From Arabidopsis thaliana (Eukaryota > Streptophyta > Magnoliopsida > Brassicales > Brassicaceae), in assembly GCF_000001735.4 (NCBI RefSeq), contig NC_003070.9:25529971-25593970 (forward strand): DNA of 64,000 nucleotides, given 5' to 3'. The notes under the pieces are model-generated. The model was not told the origin of the DNA. It was given only the letters and a program-made list of their open reading frames with translations, and searched no databases. Both the position numbers and the translations under genes were made by a program. Position 1 is the first letter of the stretch. Every line of letters begins with the position of its first letter. Shown here in pieces: positions 1 through 11,760 of the stretch.

Positions 1-2450
1 ACTTTATTTTTTATTCGCTAAAAAAAAGCATTTAAAATCACCTCCAAATTTTATTTTAGCGATTTTGTTCTTGATATTGAATTGTGTATATATATCAACA
101 AAACGAATTGAAGTGTTGTTTTGGACGAGTGTATATATATCTACTTTATTAAAGAAAATTGTTTGTAGAAGACAACATCACCTGCAATGCTTTATAATTC
201 TAGTGTTCTTGTTTTTCTTTTACAGGGATTAATTTCCAAAACTTTTCTTTCGTTCGCCAGTTTAGTTTCTTTTATTTGGAATTTTGTATTTTACTTTGGT
301 TCCTATAGGCTACGCGTAACATTGGCACATACTACTTTTTCATGTATGTAAGTAATTTCTGTAAAAGGCTACATTAAAGTCAATACTCTCCGTTTTGGGT
401 TTCAGTGAAATCTAAAAAATGTCAATTTTACTTTTGAAGTTGCAACTTTCAGATAGCAACAAGAGCGAACGAGACAAATGCCTCAGGTTTCAGTGTACAG
501 CTCCACTAAATGGTTTTCGGGTGCTATTATTTGTTTCATATAAATACATAAATACTACTCCATTTTTTCTAATTTAATGAGTAGTATTAACAAAAAAAAG
601 AGTTATAGATAATGCTAAGTCTAAAGACCGGGGTAAATTCAAGGTAATACAAGTCAACAACTAAAAAAAACTAATTAAGGTAGTGAATTGAGTTCACGCA
701 ATTAAATAAACTAGTTAAACGAGTAATTTGGACGAGGGTGAAGTTGCTACATGATCATAGTGGAGTTTAATTTACAAAAGAATAGGATAACAAAACTATA
801 TATATATATATATATATAACGTAGTGTCAAATAAATTAATTAGTGTGTTATTTTCAAATATACCCATAAAATCCTTTTATTTTCTAAAGAAAACACAAAA
901 TAAATAATCGAATTTAAGTATGATTTTTATCCATTATTTTTGCCAAATAGAGGGTTCTTTACTGCATATATTCCTTAAATAAAGGAAAGAGGTGACTATT
1001 ATCCTAATTTCTTAAGTAAGAATGCGATTGTGAAAGTTTTGATATATCCAACTTTACAAAAAAAGAAAAAAAAGCATTGCATGTGATGAGAATCCATCTC
1101 CCCCATCCTCCCACCCATTCTTTCCAACTCAACCATCTCCTTTCTCTTCCTATTAATAAAGTATCATCTTCTTTTTGTTTCTCTTTTTATTTTTTAATGA
1201 AAAATAAAACTTTTAAAAAAATTTGTATTTACTTCAATTTTCTTACAGTTCCACTTGGATAGACAAATGCCCTTTAATGAGATGGTGGTGGACTTTAAGT
1301 ATATGTTATACGCACAACACACACACACACACACACTTTTATAGACATGTTTTTTAATAAAGAAAATTCTTTCGAACATATTCCAGATCTCTAATTTTTC
1401 TTTTGTTTGAGATGTTATATAGAATTGGTCTCAGCTGACACTCAAAAACCAGATCTGACTCTAGGGTTTTGTGTTTGTTTTTTGTTTTTCTTGTAAGAAA
1501 AACTATATATTGGAAATTTTCTGATTCGTCTCACTTGTGGGCACAGTATTCATATTTGATTAAAACCTATTTCTTATATAAAAAGGCATGAGATGATGGC
1601 ACCACATTGTATATTTGTATATATACGGAAACATAAATTGGGTATATGCATGTGTCTTATATTCAAAACAAATATTCTCAAGTCCCTTCCCTTTTTAATT
1701 TACACCAGCCCTATAGCTAAAGGCTACACATATATACATTTGTCACCATTAAAAAACATGTACTGTTAAACATCAAATTTCCAAGATTCCGTTTATATTT
1801 TTCACCTATCCTTTTTTTTATTTATCTTTGAAAAACAAAACTTACTCACTCTGATCGAATATTTTATGATATGAAATAATAATGACTTGTAATTGTTGTG
1901 TAGTGGAAGGGGATGTTTTTTTGTTTCTTGTCCTGATGCTAATGTGGGCTCCAAGCTCCTTGTCCCACTCTCTTTATATGTATAAACATCTCTCTCCATA
2001 GATATGTTTTGTGTTTGTAAACAAACAGTGTACAGATAGAGAAGAGAGAGGTTCATAACTACTCTGAAGAAGATTGAAGCACCAAAGACCATACAATGCA
2101 TTTCTCCATCTAAGGTGAGAGGTCAATGAAACAATTAACAAAAAGTTGAAAGTTTCATTTATTTTTTTCTTTTCCAAGAAAATTATAAAAAGTTGGATAG
2201 TAAAAGGGAACAGAAAAGCTATTATCCCTTTATGTGAGAAAAAAAATAAAGATGATTTCAGAAAAACAAAGCCCTTTGTTTCTCTCTCTTAACTCATCTT
2301 ATACTTTCTTCTTCTATTAGTAAAGATGAGTACTCTCTCTACCAAATAAATAAGGAAACATAAAAAACAATCTCTCCTTCTTTCTCTACATGAAAAACAA
2401 AAGATTCCTCAATTTTGTTCTTATTTTTCATTTAGTCACAGTACCTCTCT
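1..2450. other. Intergenic region upstream of IDD14
   Basis: No convincing coding exon was found on either strand; the open frames here are short and low in complexity. The sequence is AT-rich, with a (TA)n run near 799-818, a (CA)n run near 1316-1336, and CT/GA-rich stretches toward the right end (about 2030-2050 and 2280-2400) that look like promoter or leader sequence of the gene that follows. A TATA-like TATAAA lies at 2454-2459, about 55 bases before the IDD14 start codon. The neighbouring gene on the left is outside the window. Confidence 0.55.
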
Positions 2451-2513
2451 CACTATAAACCACACTGTCTTGAGATAAAATACAAAAAGAGAAGAGATTA
2501 AAAACCTCATCCG

Positions 2514-4347
2514 ATGATAGACTACGAGAGAAGCAATACCACCAAGAACATCAACACCCATCATCACAACCCTCCTCCATCTTCATCTTCCTCTGATCTT
2601 CTTCCCGACGGTAATGGAACCGCCGTGACTCAGAAGCGGAAACGGAGACCCGCCGGGACACCGGGTATTTAACAATTTTCTTATCAAGAATTACTAGTTG
2701 TTAGATTCTATATCCGGAAAGTTATCAAATAGTTCTGTTAAAGATTTTGATTTATCCGGTGGCAGATCCGGAGGCGGAGGTGGTATCTTTATCACCAAGA
2801 ACGTTACTAGAATCGGATCGGTACGTATGTGAGATCTGTAACCAAGGGTTTCAAAGGGACCAGAATCTACAGATGCATAGAAGACGACATAAAGTTCCAT
2901 GGAAGCTTCTTAAAAGAGAGACCAACGAGGAAGTGAGGAAAAGAGTCTACGTCTGTCCGGAGCCGACATGTCTCCACCACAACCCTTGCCACGCGCTCGG
3001 AGATCTCGTGGGAATCAAGAAACACTTCCGACGGAAACATAGTAACCACAAGCAATGGATCTGCGAGCGATGCTCAAAAGGCTACGCAGTTCAATCTGAT
3101 TACAAAGCTCATCTCAAAACCTGTGGCACTCGCGGCCACTCCTGTGACTGCGGCCGAGTTTTTTCCAGGTTCCATTCCTTAGTAACAAACCCTAGCTTTT
3201 TAATTTTTATTTTTATTATATATTTAGGATATATATTTATCGGAATCCTTAAAGTAAATCAAAGAATGTTTTTTCTAGTATGGCGTGTCCATGTTTTGAT
3301 TTTTAGATAACGCACATAGATCTTGAAACAACGTTTACTAATGGAACCTGATGAGGTTTGTTTGGATGTACTGTTGTCTGAAAATACTTTTAATTAATTT
3401 AATAATTAGGAACTATGTTTTGATTACTCACGTTGACCCCATAATAGATTTCATTATCAAACTTTGTTAAGTATATACCATACTAAACCTCGAAGTCTTG
3501 CATATCTCATACTCAAATATATAATCCAAAAGATACCTAACTCCACTAACTTAATTATTTATATTATCTGTCACGAGATACAAATATTCCTTTGTGCTTT
3601 CCATTTTAGTTTAACTTATATAATACACTCTTATTTCTCAGAGTGGAAAGTTTCATAGAGCACCAAGACACTTGCACCGTACGCCGATCCCAACCCTCCA
3701 ACCACCGTTTACATGAGCAGCAACAACATACCACAAACGCTACACAAACCGCTTCAACCGCGGAAAACAACGAGAACGGGGACCTCTCCATTGGTCCTAT
3801 ATTGCCTGGACATCCTTTACAAAGAAGACAATCCCCACCGTCGGAACAACAACCATCCACTTTGCTCTATCCCTTCGTTACTAATGGTAGTATCGAGCTT
3901 CAGCTACTTCCATCGAGGAATTGTGCTGATGAGACCAGCCTTAGTCTGTCTATAGGGACAATGGATCAAAAGACAATGTCGGAAGTTGAGAAGAAGAGCT
4001 ACGAGAAGGGAGAAACGAGCCTAGAAAGAGAGGAGGCGAGAAGAGAAACAAAGAGGCAGATCGAAATCGCGGAATTGGAGTTTGCTGAAGCCAAGAGAAT
4101 AAGGCAACATGCGAGAGCTGAGCTTCACAAAGCTCATCTTTTTAGAGAAGAAGCAAGTAGGAGGATTAGTGCAACGATGATGCAAATAACTTGCCACAAT
4201 TGCAAGCAACATTTTCAAGCTCCGGCTGCTTTGGTTCCTCCTCCTCCTCAGACGCATTGTACCGATGAGAGCACGTCTCTGGCCGTGAGCTACATGTCTT
4301 CGGCGACTACCGAAGGAGAAAAGGCGAGTGATAGAGCATCTTCATAG
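2514..4347 (+). CDS. IDD14: INDETERMINATE DOMAIN C2H2 zinc-finger transcription factor (IDD14-like)
   Basis: Three coding exons: 2514-2664, 2766-3168 and 3642-4347, giving 419 residues. Residues about 41-46 are a KRKRRP basic stretch typical of the IDD nuclear signal. The ID domain follows: a classical C2H2 finger starting at C72/C75 (YVCEICNQGF), a second finger in the VYVCPEPTCLHHNP block, then the C2HC fingers WICERCSKGYAVQSDYKAHLKTC and the HSCDCGRVFSR block, with exon 2 ending in the last finger. The C-terminal half has a charged Glu/Arg/Ala coiled coil (EREEARRETKRQIEIAEL onward) and a CHNCKQHF motif, as in the IDD14/15/16 subgroup. IDD14 is known from the literature to act in starch metabolism, auxin-related organ growth and gravitropism, and to have a cold-induced splice form that lacks a complete DNA-binding domain. 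Exon 2 reads on in frame into intron 2 and stops at 3310. The paralogues IDD15 and IDD16 are the main alternatives; exon structure and neighbours favour IDD14. Confidence 0.93.
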
Positions 4348-6474
4348 ACCTTGAAGAGAGAACACAAAAGAAAACAAATATTCTTCTTTTTTTTCTTTGA
4401 TTGGAATTAAAGATCATCTTTTGATATTCGTTGGTTTTCTTACATATTCTTGGTTTGTGGGTTACCAGGTTTGGGTATTCACTGGGGGTTTGATTTTTTT
4501 TCTCTCAAACAAAAACCAAAGAAGAGAATAGTTTTTGTTGTATGAATTGTCTTGGGTCTGTTGGTTAACGTAATGTAATGAACGGGTTATAATTCTCAAG
4601 CATTCGTTAATTAGTTAGCTACAGAAATGTTGTTTTTCCATAGAGATAACTGATCTTAATTTTCAGTTTGGTTTGAGACTTTGAGTGTTTTGGATTTTAT
4701 AGTTGAACTATTGTGACTTAAAAGTATTACCAATTCCTATTGTTCACACGAATATCTGCATTTTTCTTTTCTTTTCAGTCAATTATTTGCATTAAATGCA
4801 AGGGATAATAATTAGGTCAAATCGTGAGTCAAATTCTCAGGTAGAAACTAGAAACAATTCGCTCCATATCCCACGTCCGTGTAGACTGTAGTTTGAAATC
4901 GTCTAATTGAATGGTAAAATATTAAAATCTAATTCGATTAATTGTAGATTTTATTTGGATTTTGTGGGTTTTTGGTCTCAATGTGACCAAACAAGAAATC
5001 ATATATTTTTACGTGAAGACAAAATCTCATGAGATATCTTTTGACCCTTATAGTTTGATGTGTTTTTCAAACACATAATAATAATATTTTTTTTAATGAA
5101 TTTGAATTCATTAATAAAGTATGAGAGAGTTTGTAGAATATACCACCAAAAAAAAGATATTTAAAAAAAAAAACAAGAAAGAGCTAATGCAACAACAAAC
5201 TGATTTGGTTTTCTCGATTAAACTTTAGGTTTATAGAAGAAAAAAAACCAATTTTGATCTCTGTGGACTTTCGTTTTAAAGCTTTAGTTTTCTCATTTTT
5301 CAAAAAATAAACAAGATTGATTAATAATATCTTTATAAGACTCTAGAAAACTGATTAAGAAAATCTGAAAGTAACAACTGTAAAGCTACCTTTATTCACA
5401 TATATATCAAATAATCTTATAGAAAACTTTAGTTTTTTATCTCAATTTTCCAGAACTTAGAGTACTAGAGTGTATTATATAAGTTATTCTACACTTATTG
5501 TATCATTTAAAATCGCACGATCATAGTAGTATAAGTTCAATTCACGTATAGATACAAAATCGTATTTTACAATCAATCATTACTAGAATTTTCAAGAACT
5601 TTAAAAGTATATAGTATACAAAATTAGAAGAACCGTGACGAAAGATGAGATATTTGTATTTGGTGCGAGTCATAATTACAAATTAAACGCTTGCATGGTT
5701 GCCATGTGGGTCTCTTGATACTCTAGCAAATAATTTCCCCCAAAGTTATAATTATGCCTCACTATCTATGGTATTTAAATGTACTATATGAAATACATTG
5801 TAAACGTCGTTTTCTAACAAAAGGCTTATAATCATAATTTAGCTCAACAAAATCTGTGATCAATTTACTGGTTAATTTGTATTGGTATGGTTACTGTATG
5901 ATTTGAATCTAATATAATACATGTTGACAAAAAAAAACATATTACATTTTAATTATCATAGAATTTATTTCCACTGACTAATTAGCAATACACACCTAAT
6001 ATATAATGAGTATGAGTTGAAAAAGCGAGTATATCAATTATCGTAAGAAATAGTATGTTTTTGGACCAAATATATGATAAGCTTTATGTAATAAGTTTAT
6101 ATATATAGTTATTTTGAATGTTATTGTAATGACTATATTGACTAATCAAACTTAGAAAACGAGGTTTGGTGAAAGAATATTATGCCAATGGATAGTGTGT
6201 GTGTGTGAGTGTGTTCAATTATTATTTTTACCAACAAAAAAGGATTATACTAATAAGAAGAAAGAAGTGTCTTCAAGTTCAAGTGTGCATGTATGTCGGA
6301 GTGTAATACAGAAGGAAAAGGACTGCTCCTGGTGAAGCATTACTGCTAGACACATGCATGTGTGGTTAGTTCAGATTCAACTAAAGCCAATCCCTTTACT
6401 TCCTTTTTCTTACAGTTTTCATAGCATCGTATTTTATAATATATCGTACTAGAAATATACTTTGTTTTGCATAT

Positions 6475-6555
6475 GTACTAGATATTTGTTTTACACTATA
6501 CACCATTTTCTTTGTCAGTGAAAAAGGTCTATAGTGTAAAACAAATAATTAGTAC
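6475..6555. repeat. Near-perfect 36-bp hairpin (possible MIRNA or tiny MITE)
   Basis: The left arm 6475-6510 and right arm 6520-6555 are reverse complements at 32 of 36 positions, with a 9-base loop (6511-6519). Mismatches fall at arm positions 7, 8, 27 and 31, so 18 consecutive pairs are uninterrupted in the middle. Both arms carry the block TTTGTTTTACACTATA or its complement. No target-site duplication is obvious outside the arms. Such a compact foldback could be a young MIRNA precursor, a miniature inverted-repeat element or a chance palindrome; length and quality argue against chance. Confidence 0.75.
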
Positions 6556-8676
6556 ACAACACACACAAAATTAGTTGTATGAATATAATATATATATATA
6601 ATTAACTTTATAAAATACTAAGTTTTACTATAGCATGAAAACATATATCAACATTTGAAAAGATAAAATTTATATTTGTTCAACCGGTGAAAAAAATATT
6701 TATATCTATTAGTTTGCTCTTGTCATTCTGTCTTCCGGTAAGACCACACTCTTTTTCGCTCTTTACGTATTTTTTTAAAAATCGAAAATAATCATGATGC
6801 TCCAAATTTATATGTATTGTTAAGCCAAAAAATATTTTTATGAGAACTCAAACCGAAACTATAATGTTGTTTTTTAACTTAGACTTTATTAAGTTTTGAA
6901 CAATATGATCTGAATTGTTCTATATGTGCATAATCCGTTTGTATTTGTAGATTTAATAGTCGCCTCCATTTACCCAAAATGGACAATCTTGAAACAAACG
7001 ATGGAACCGGTGAAATTGTAGCAATACACTCTTTTAACATGAAAAGGACCATATGCTATAAAATGGGAGGAACAACAAACTAAAACATGCTCACCCATTC
7101 ATGCAAAAGTGAAATCAATGTGAGAAATGGTATATGTAAATACGAAGAGAAGAAAAGTCGTTATCAGAATAGAAGAAGTGGGTGTCGTTTCATTTACACG
7201 AAAAAACAAAAATCTAAAAGAAAAAAGATAAACGCCATGGATTTCAGTGCCAAAGTTTGAAATGGTTAGGAGTCAGGCATCAGTCTCTCTCACCTTCACT
7301 CACTTCCATGATTTCCTTCTTCTGCCTCTTCTCCTTCTTTATCGGTCATGTCACATCGTGACGACACAAACTTTTAATATACTACTTCTATATTAACTTA
7401 ATTTCTTTTTGTTACAGAAATATTTATAGCATTGTCATTGGGCCTAGCCATTTTTCTTTTCTTTTCTTTCCTTCAGATAGCTTCAACTTTGTTATATTTA
7501 AAAGGTTGATAAAACAAGATTTGAAATAAGGACATCAAAACTTAAAAAGAGACATCTCTTTGCGTATTTACTTATGTAAATCGTCTATTAAGAAGCAAAT
7601 AACATACGTACTGAAGGTTTAACATATCCTTATTATATTCACCGATTAAACAAAATCATTTTTTTTTTTTATAAACATGCCATTTACGTCCTTTTAACAA
7701 AAATAAAAACAAACCATTTACGTTATCCATTTTCAAAGTAAAGTGTGGTCTATCAGCTTACTTTTTGGTATCATAATGTAATTGAATATAGTATTATTTT
7801 CAGCGGTGTCAATCTCATGGATTGGTTCGTTTAGATGTCACATGATGCAACATAATAAAAGTACAAAAGCAGTTATCATCAATTTTCTCATGCATATCTG
7901 CATTGCAAATATTCCTATATATCTGTTTACCAAGAAAAACCTATGCACGTGAAAAAGAAAACATAATACCAAATTAACTTCTTATACAATTAAACGATAA
8001 TGCTAAGACTATGCAAACAAAGGGGAAAAAAAAGAGAAAAAGACAATAATGCTAAAATTTCTTAAAGATACCGACATCTATAAAAGCATAACTTTATTCT
8101 ACCTCAAACTTTTAAAAAGCCAAAACGTTTTTCCTCTTTTTTTTGTTTGTCTCTCTCTTCTCGATAACACTTTCGGCTGAAATCTTTAGATTCCAAATAT
8201 ATAATGAATTGATTGCTTGTTAAATGATACTGTACTAAAACAAATTGTTTAAATATCCATCAAAATGATATAGCAGAAGAATTGAAGAACATGGAGATAT
8301 AAGCTTGATATTATCCAAAATTTCAAATGGTCTCTAATCTCTTCAAGTTCATAATTTATAACCCTTTGTTTCCATAGACCGTTTGATTAATTATCTTTAT
8401 CTCTTTTTTTGGTGGATGCCACTTTTTGTCCAATTCCAAACCCAAATCTCTTTAATATTTTTTGTCAATTTGTTCACAATTACAGTCTATATATTCCTCC
8501 ATTTATTGATTCTGTAATTTTGCCCAAAAAATGGGGACACGACAAAACTCGATAGCGACGAGTAAAAAAGAGTGAAAGGATAGAAGGAAGGTATCGTAAG
8601 AGTAAAAGGCCCCCACCATTTTGTTTATCGACATTTCCATCAAAATCAAAACTAATTACATAAAATCGATTATCGG

Positions 8677-9000
8677 TGAGGTATATTTTCCAAAACTCTA
8701 AGCGAACTGAATAAAAACCTCCGAATGCTTAACTTAAATAGTACACTAACACTTAAATAAGATCATGTTATTAACAAAAGTCAAAAACCAAACACATGTT
8801 TAATGTTGAGTGTTGTTGGTCGTAGAAGCTACCACATCGATACGAGGCAACTCTCGAAACCGAAAAACAAAACCAAACATATTTCATCTATGTTGGTGTA
8901 TTTTCCAAAACTCTAAGCAGTAAACTAACTTTAGAAAAAAAACGAATGTTTAAGCTTAAATCATACACTTACACCAAAATAAAATCATGTTATTAAGAGA
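8677..9000. repeat. Imperfect direct duplication, about 105 bp, offset about 216-222 bp
   Basis: The segments 8677-8780 and 8893-9000 share TATTTTCCAAAACTCTAAGC at 8683 and 8899, then CGAATGCTTAA/CGAATGTTTAAG, a TACACT block, and ATCATGTTATTAA at about 8762 and 8984. The offset grows from 216 to 222 because of small indels. This is an old local duplication with no coding content. Confidence 0.7.
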
Positions 9001-9439
9001 AACATACACATAACACTTGTGAGTGTGTGTGGTCTAAGTCTCTTAGAAGACTCTACAACGATTCATAGGTAAGTCTCTAAGCGCACATGGAATCTATAAA
9101 CACAAGGAAACACAATTTCATAATTCGCTAAAAGACTTCATTGGTCATCATCACTGATCATGCTTATTCACAAGGATAGATATTTGTGAATTTTCCACCC
9201 AGAAAGTTACATCAGAATACAGTAAATAAAACATGAGATTGCAAGCCTGCTTCTCTAGCATATGAAAGAATTTCGAGTCAAATTCCCAAATTCTCCAATG
9301 GTGATAGCAGAAAGGCCAAAAGCCTTTTTTTGTTTTGTTTTAAACTTGTCGAAACTACATTTGTACCTAACCATACCATAAAGCTTACCTGAAACCCAAA
9401 ATCAGACAGGGTTTTCTTTTGAATTCGTGTGATTCTCTC

Positions 9440-10444
9440 TCATCTAGGAGGAGGACCTGTGTTCTGGTTAGCTTCTCTATCTCTACGTCTCCTACCTGAA
9501 CGTCCCAGCAGAACGCGTCCTTGTCGCCTCATTCGACTTGCCAAAGAGTTACTGTTACTATGCCTCTCCTCCTCCTCCTCTTCCTCTTCTTCTTCAGAGA
9601 AATTCAGCTCACTTGTTCCTCGGTTGATTGTTGTCGAGTCATTCGAATCTGAATCAGAGCGTCTGATCTGATTACCTGATGCCCCAAAAGCATGTAACAG
9701 AAGGAAAACATTCACAAGATTCCTACCAAATGCAGCATCGATCCCATCATCATCACCACCCTCGTCTGAATCTGAACCGTTGGCATTGTTCCTTTCAATT
9801 ACGTAATCACCATACACCACTGTACCAGGCATTGTCGACCTAATCGTGCTCATAACATCGTCCCGGTCATGCTCGATCTCAAGCCTTCTCCAATTCTGCT
9901 CCACATCAGGATCCACTTCACGCGGCTTCGCACTAGGGTGGTCCACTTTCATGTGTTTCCTCAGCTCTTTGAAGGTTCCAGCATAAACACAGTTCTCCTG
10001 CATACAGATCCTCTTCTTAAGATTCAAAAAGTCACGAGCAGGCTGTACGATTGTCCAACCTTTCACCTGTCCTCTACAAAGTGGGCATGTGAGATTTCCA
10101 AGCTCAGACTTATTGATCTGTTGATGGCCCGATGTCTTCAGCTTAGCTGACGCTTTCTTGTACTGATCTAAGCAATTAGAATACCGGAAACTGGTTCCAC
10201 ACATGTAAGGACGACATCCCTTGTCATGAGATGAGCAGAGAAGAAGGACAGCGTTGTGTGGACACTCCATGCAAACCGAACATATAACATTCTCCCAATC
10301 CCTCTTCTCTAGACACTTTGAACAATCTTCCGCAAACATGTTTCTCGCCACAAGTCTTTTAGAAGATGGAAATTTGTATGGTTTTGCTCTTGCCCTGAAG
10401 CGTCGTGAAGGAACCCTACGTCCTGCCTTCCTAGCTTTGGCCAT
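9440..10444 (-). CDS. DUF1644 family zinc-finger-like protein
   Basis: One uninterrupted coding exon of 334 residues. The start at 10442-10444 was chosen because it gives the family N-terminus MAKARKAGRR; an upstream in-frame extension lies before a likely splice acceptor (TTGTACAG, ending near 10460). The N-terminus is strongly basic (VPSRRFRARAKPYK). A Cys-rich core follows (CSKC, CSVC, CPHNAVLLLCSSHDKGCRPYMC), then CPLCRGQ and a C2H2-like CMQENCVYAGTFKELRKHMKVDH unit, the DUF1644 hallmarks. The C-terminus has an Asp/Ser-rich tract, a run of about ten Glu residues and an Arg-rich tail. I remember this locus as AT1G68140. Some rice DUF1644 proteins are linked to stress responses; the biochemical role is not established. 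A TGGGCC site II motif lies at 11832-11837, upstream of the likely transcription start. Confidence 0.88.
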   Translation of the reverse strand: MAKARKAGRRVPSRRFRARAKPYKFPSSKRLVARNMFAEDCSKCLEKRDWENVICSVCMECPHNAVLLLCSSHDKGCRPYMCGTSFRYSNCLDQYKKASAKLKTSGHQQINKSELGNLTCPLCRGQVKGWTIVQPARDFLNLKKRICMQENCVYAGTFKELRKHMKVDHPSAKPREVDPDVEQNWRRLEIEHDRDDVMSTIRSTMPGTVVYGDYVIERNNANGSDSDEGGDDDGIDAAFGRNLVNVFLLLHAFGASGNQIRRSDSDSNDSTTINRGTSELNFSEEEEEEEEEERHSNSNSLASRMRRQGRVLLGRSGRRRRDREANQNTGPPPR

Positions 10445-10459
10445 AATCTCAAAATCACA

Positions 10460-11760
10460 CCTGTACAAATCCTCATCAAATTAGCAAAAGAACTCCACAT
10501 AAAAGTTTGTAACAATACAAGTAGATATCTCTTCATGGAAACTACATATATTTTTCCAGTTCACCATTCAGCATACAACATGATTAGTAGTAGCATCCCA
10601 CACTCTGATTTGGGAACTATTTCATGATAATGCTTTACATATGCATCTATAAAAGATATTTCACAACCTCATAGCAAACAAAGAGGGAGGTTCGAATAAA
10701 CATGTTGAATTCATACATCCCTGGAATTGCATGATCAACAAACAATGCTAATCTATGAAACTTAAATCAAATCAAGGAACTCATACCGAAACGAAAAGAG
10801 ATCAAACAAACGAAGTAATGTACCTCACTAGCTTGGAAGCCTAGAAAAGTGATTCAAACTCACAAGATAACTAACACAATGACAAAACCAAATCGACAAG
10901 TTATGGAAAGCAAACAGATGGAGAATCAATGTATAGAGATACCAAGAATAAAAACTGGTGAGACAAAGTCTCGCATCAAATCAAATACAGTTAATAAGAT
11001 TACATAAAAGAAAATAAAAAAATAACAAAAGATGTGCAGACATGTTACAAGACAACCAAAAGGAACATGCTTCACAGAACAACTCACGCGACATGACAGT
11101 GAATCAATTATTAAACAAACAAAGGAGAAACCTTAGAATCTAATCTAATCCACATGGAACAAAGACCTTTGACACATCTCAGATCCATAGAAATTTATAT
11201 AAAAATGTTAGCATAAATGTATAAGAAAGAACGAAATGCTCTCGATAACCCTAGAATTCAAAAACATAAGAATACACAGATGGATTCTGACAAGTTCAAT
11301 TATACAATTCAACAAATTTTCAATGACTCATGAACCTAACCAGAAATCGGAAAAGTCATAGCTACACAAAATTCAGTTTTTCCAGCGGCGCACAAGTTCG
11401 AATTACATCAATATCTCGATAATCTAACACGGACCCACTAAAATCCGTAAGAAAAAAACACTAACCCAGATCGCAAATTAGACGAATAAGAGTAGAAACG
11501 AAGACAGAGAAGACGAACACGCAATAAAGACTTCACCTTTAGGGATTGAAATGAAAAAGATTAGGGTTTCAAGACACAGCGTAAGAAGACGAATAGGCTT
11601 GAATCGAGGGAGGGAGCGAGACCGAGAGAGGTAAGGTATTCAAAGGAAGAGAGGGAAGGAGGAAGACGAGTGGGACTGCGAGATTCGCGTGGAAGCGTCT
11701 CCACTGCTCCACCAAGCTCTGGTATCGGAGTTTCTCTTTCCTTCACGTCAAGTAAAACGT
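10460..11760 (-). other. 5' UTR region with introns of the DUF1644 gene
   Basis: On the minus strand a likely first non-coding exon ends at 11537 (CTAAAG followed by GTGAAG). A possible 17-base microexon lies at 10824-10840, bounded by TTCTAG and GTACAT. The final acceptor TTGTACAG lies just before the coding exon, near 10460. The intervening sequence is AT-rich and non-coding in appearance. Exact ends need transcript data. Confidence 0.4.

Larger units (their letters stand above)
4400..9400. other. Five-kb gene-free region between IDD14 and the DUF1644 gene
   Basis: No supported coding exon lies here. It contains the 3' flank of IDD14 (to about 4.6 kb), a 36-bp-stem hairpin at 6475-6555, a pair of imperfect direct copies at about 8677-8780 and 8893-9000, and many short AT-rich runs. 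Base composition is uniformly AT-rich. I see no recognisable transposase or reverse-transcriptase remnant. Confidence 0.5.
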
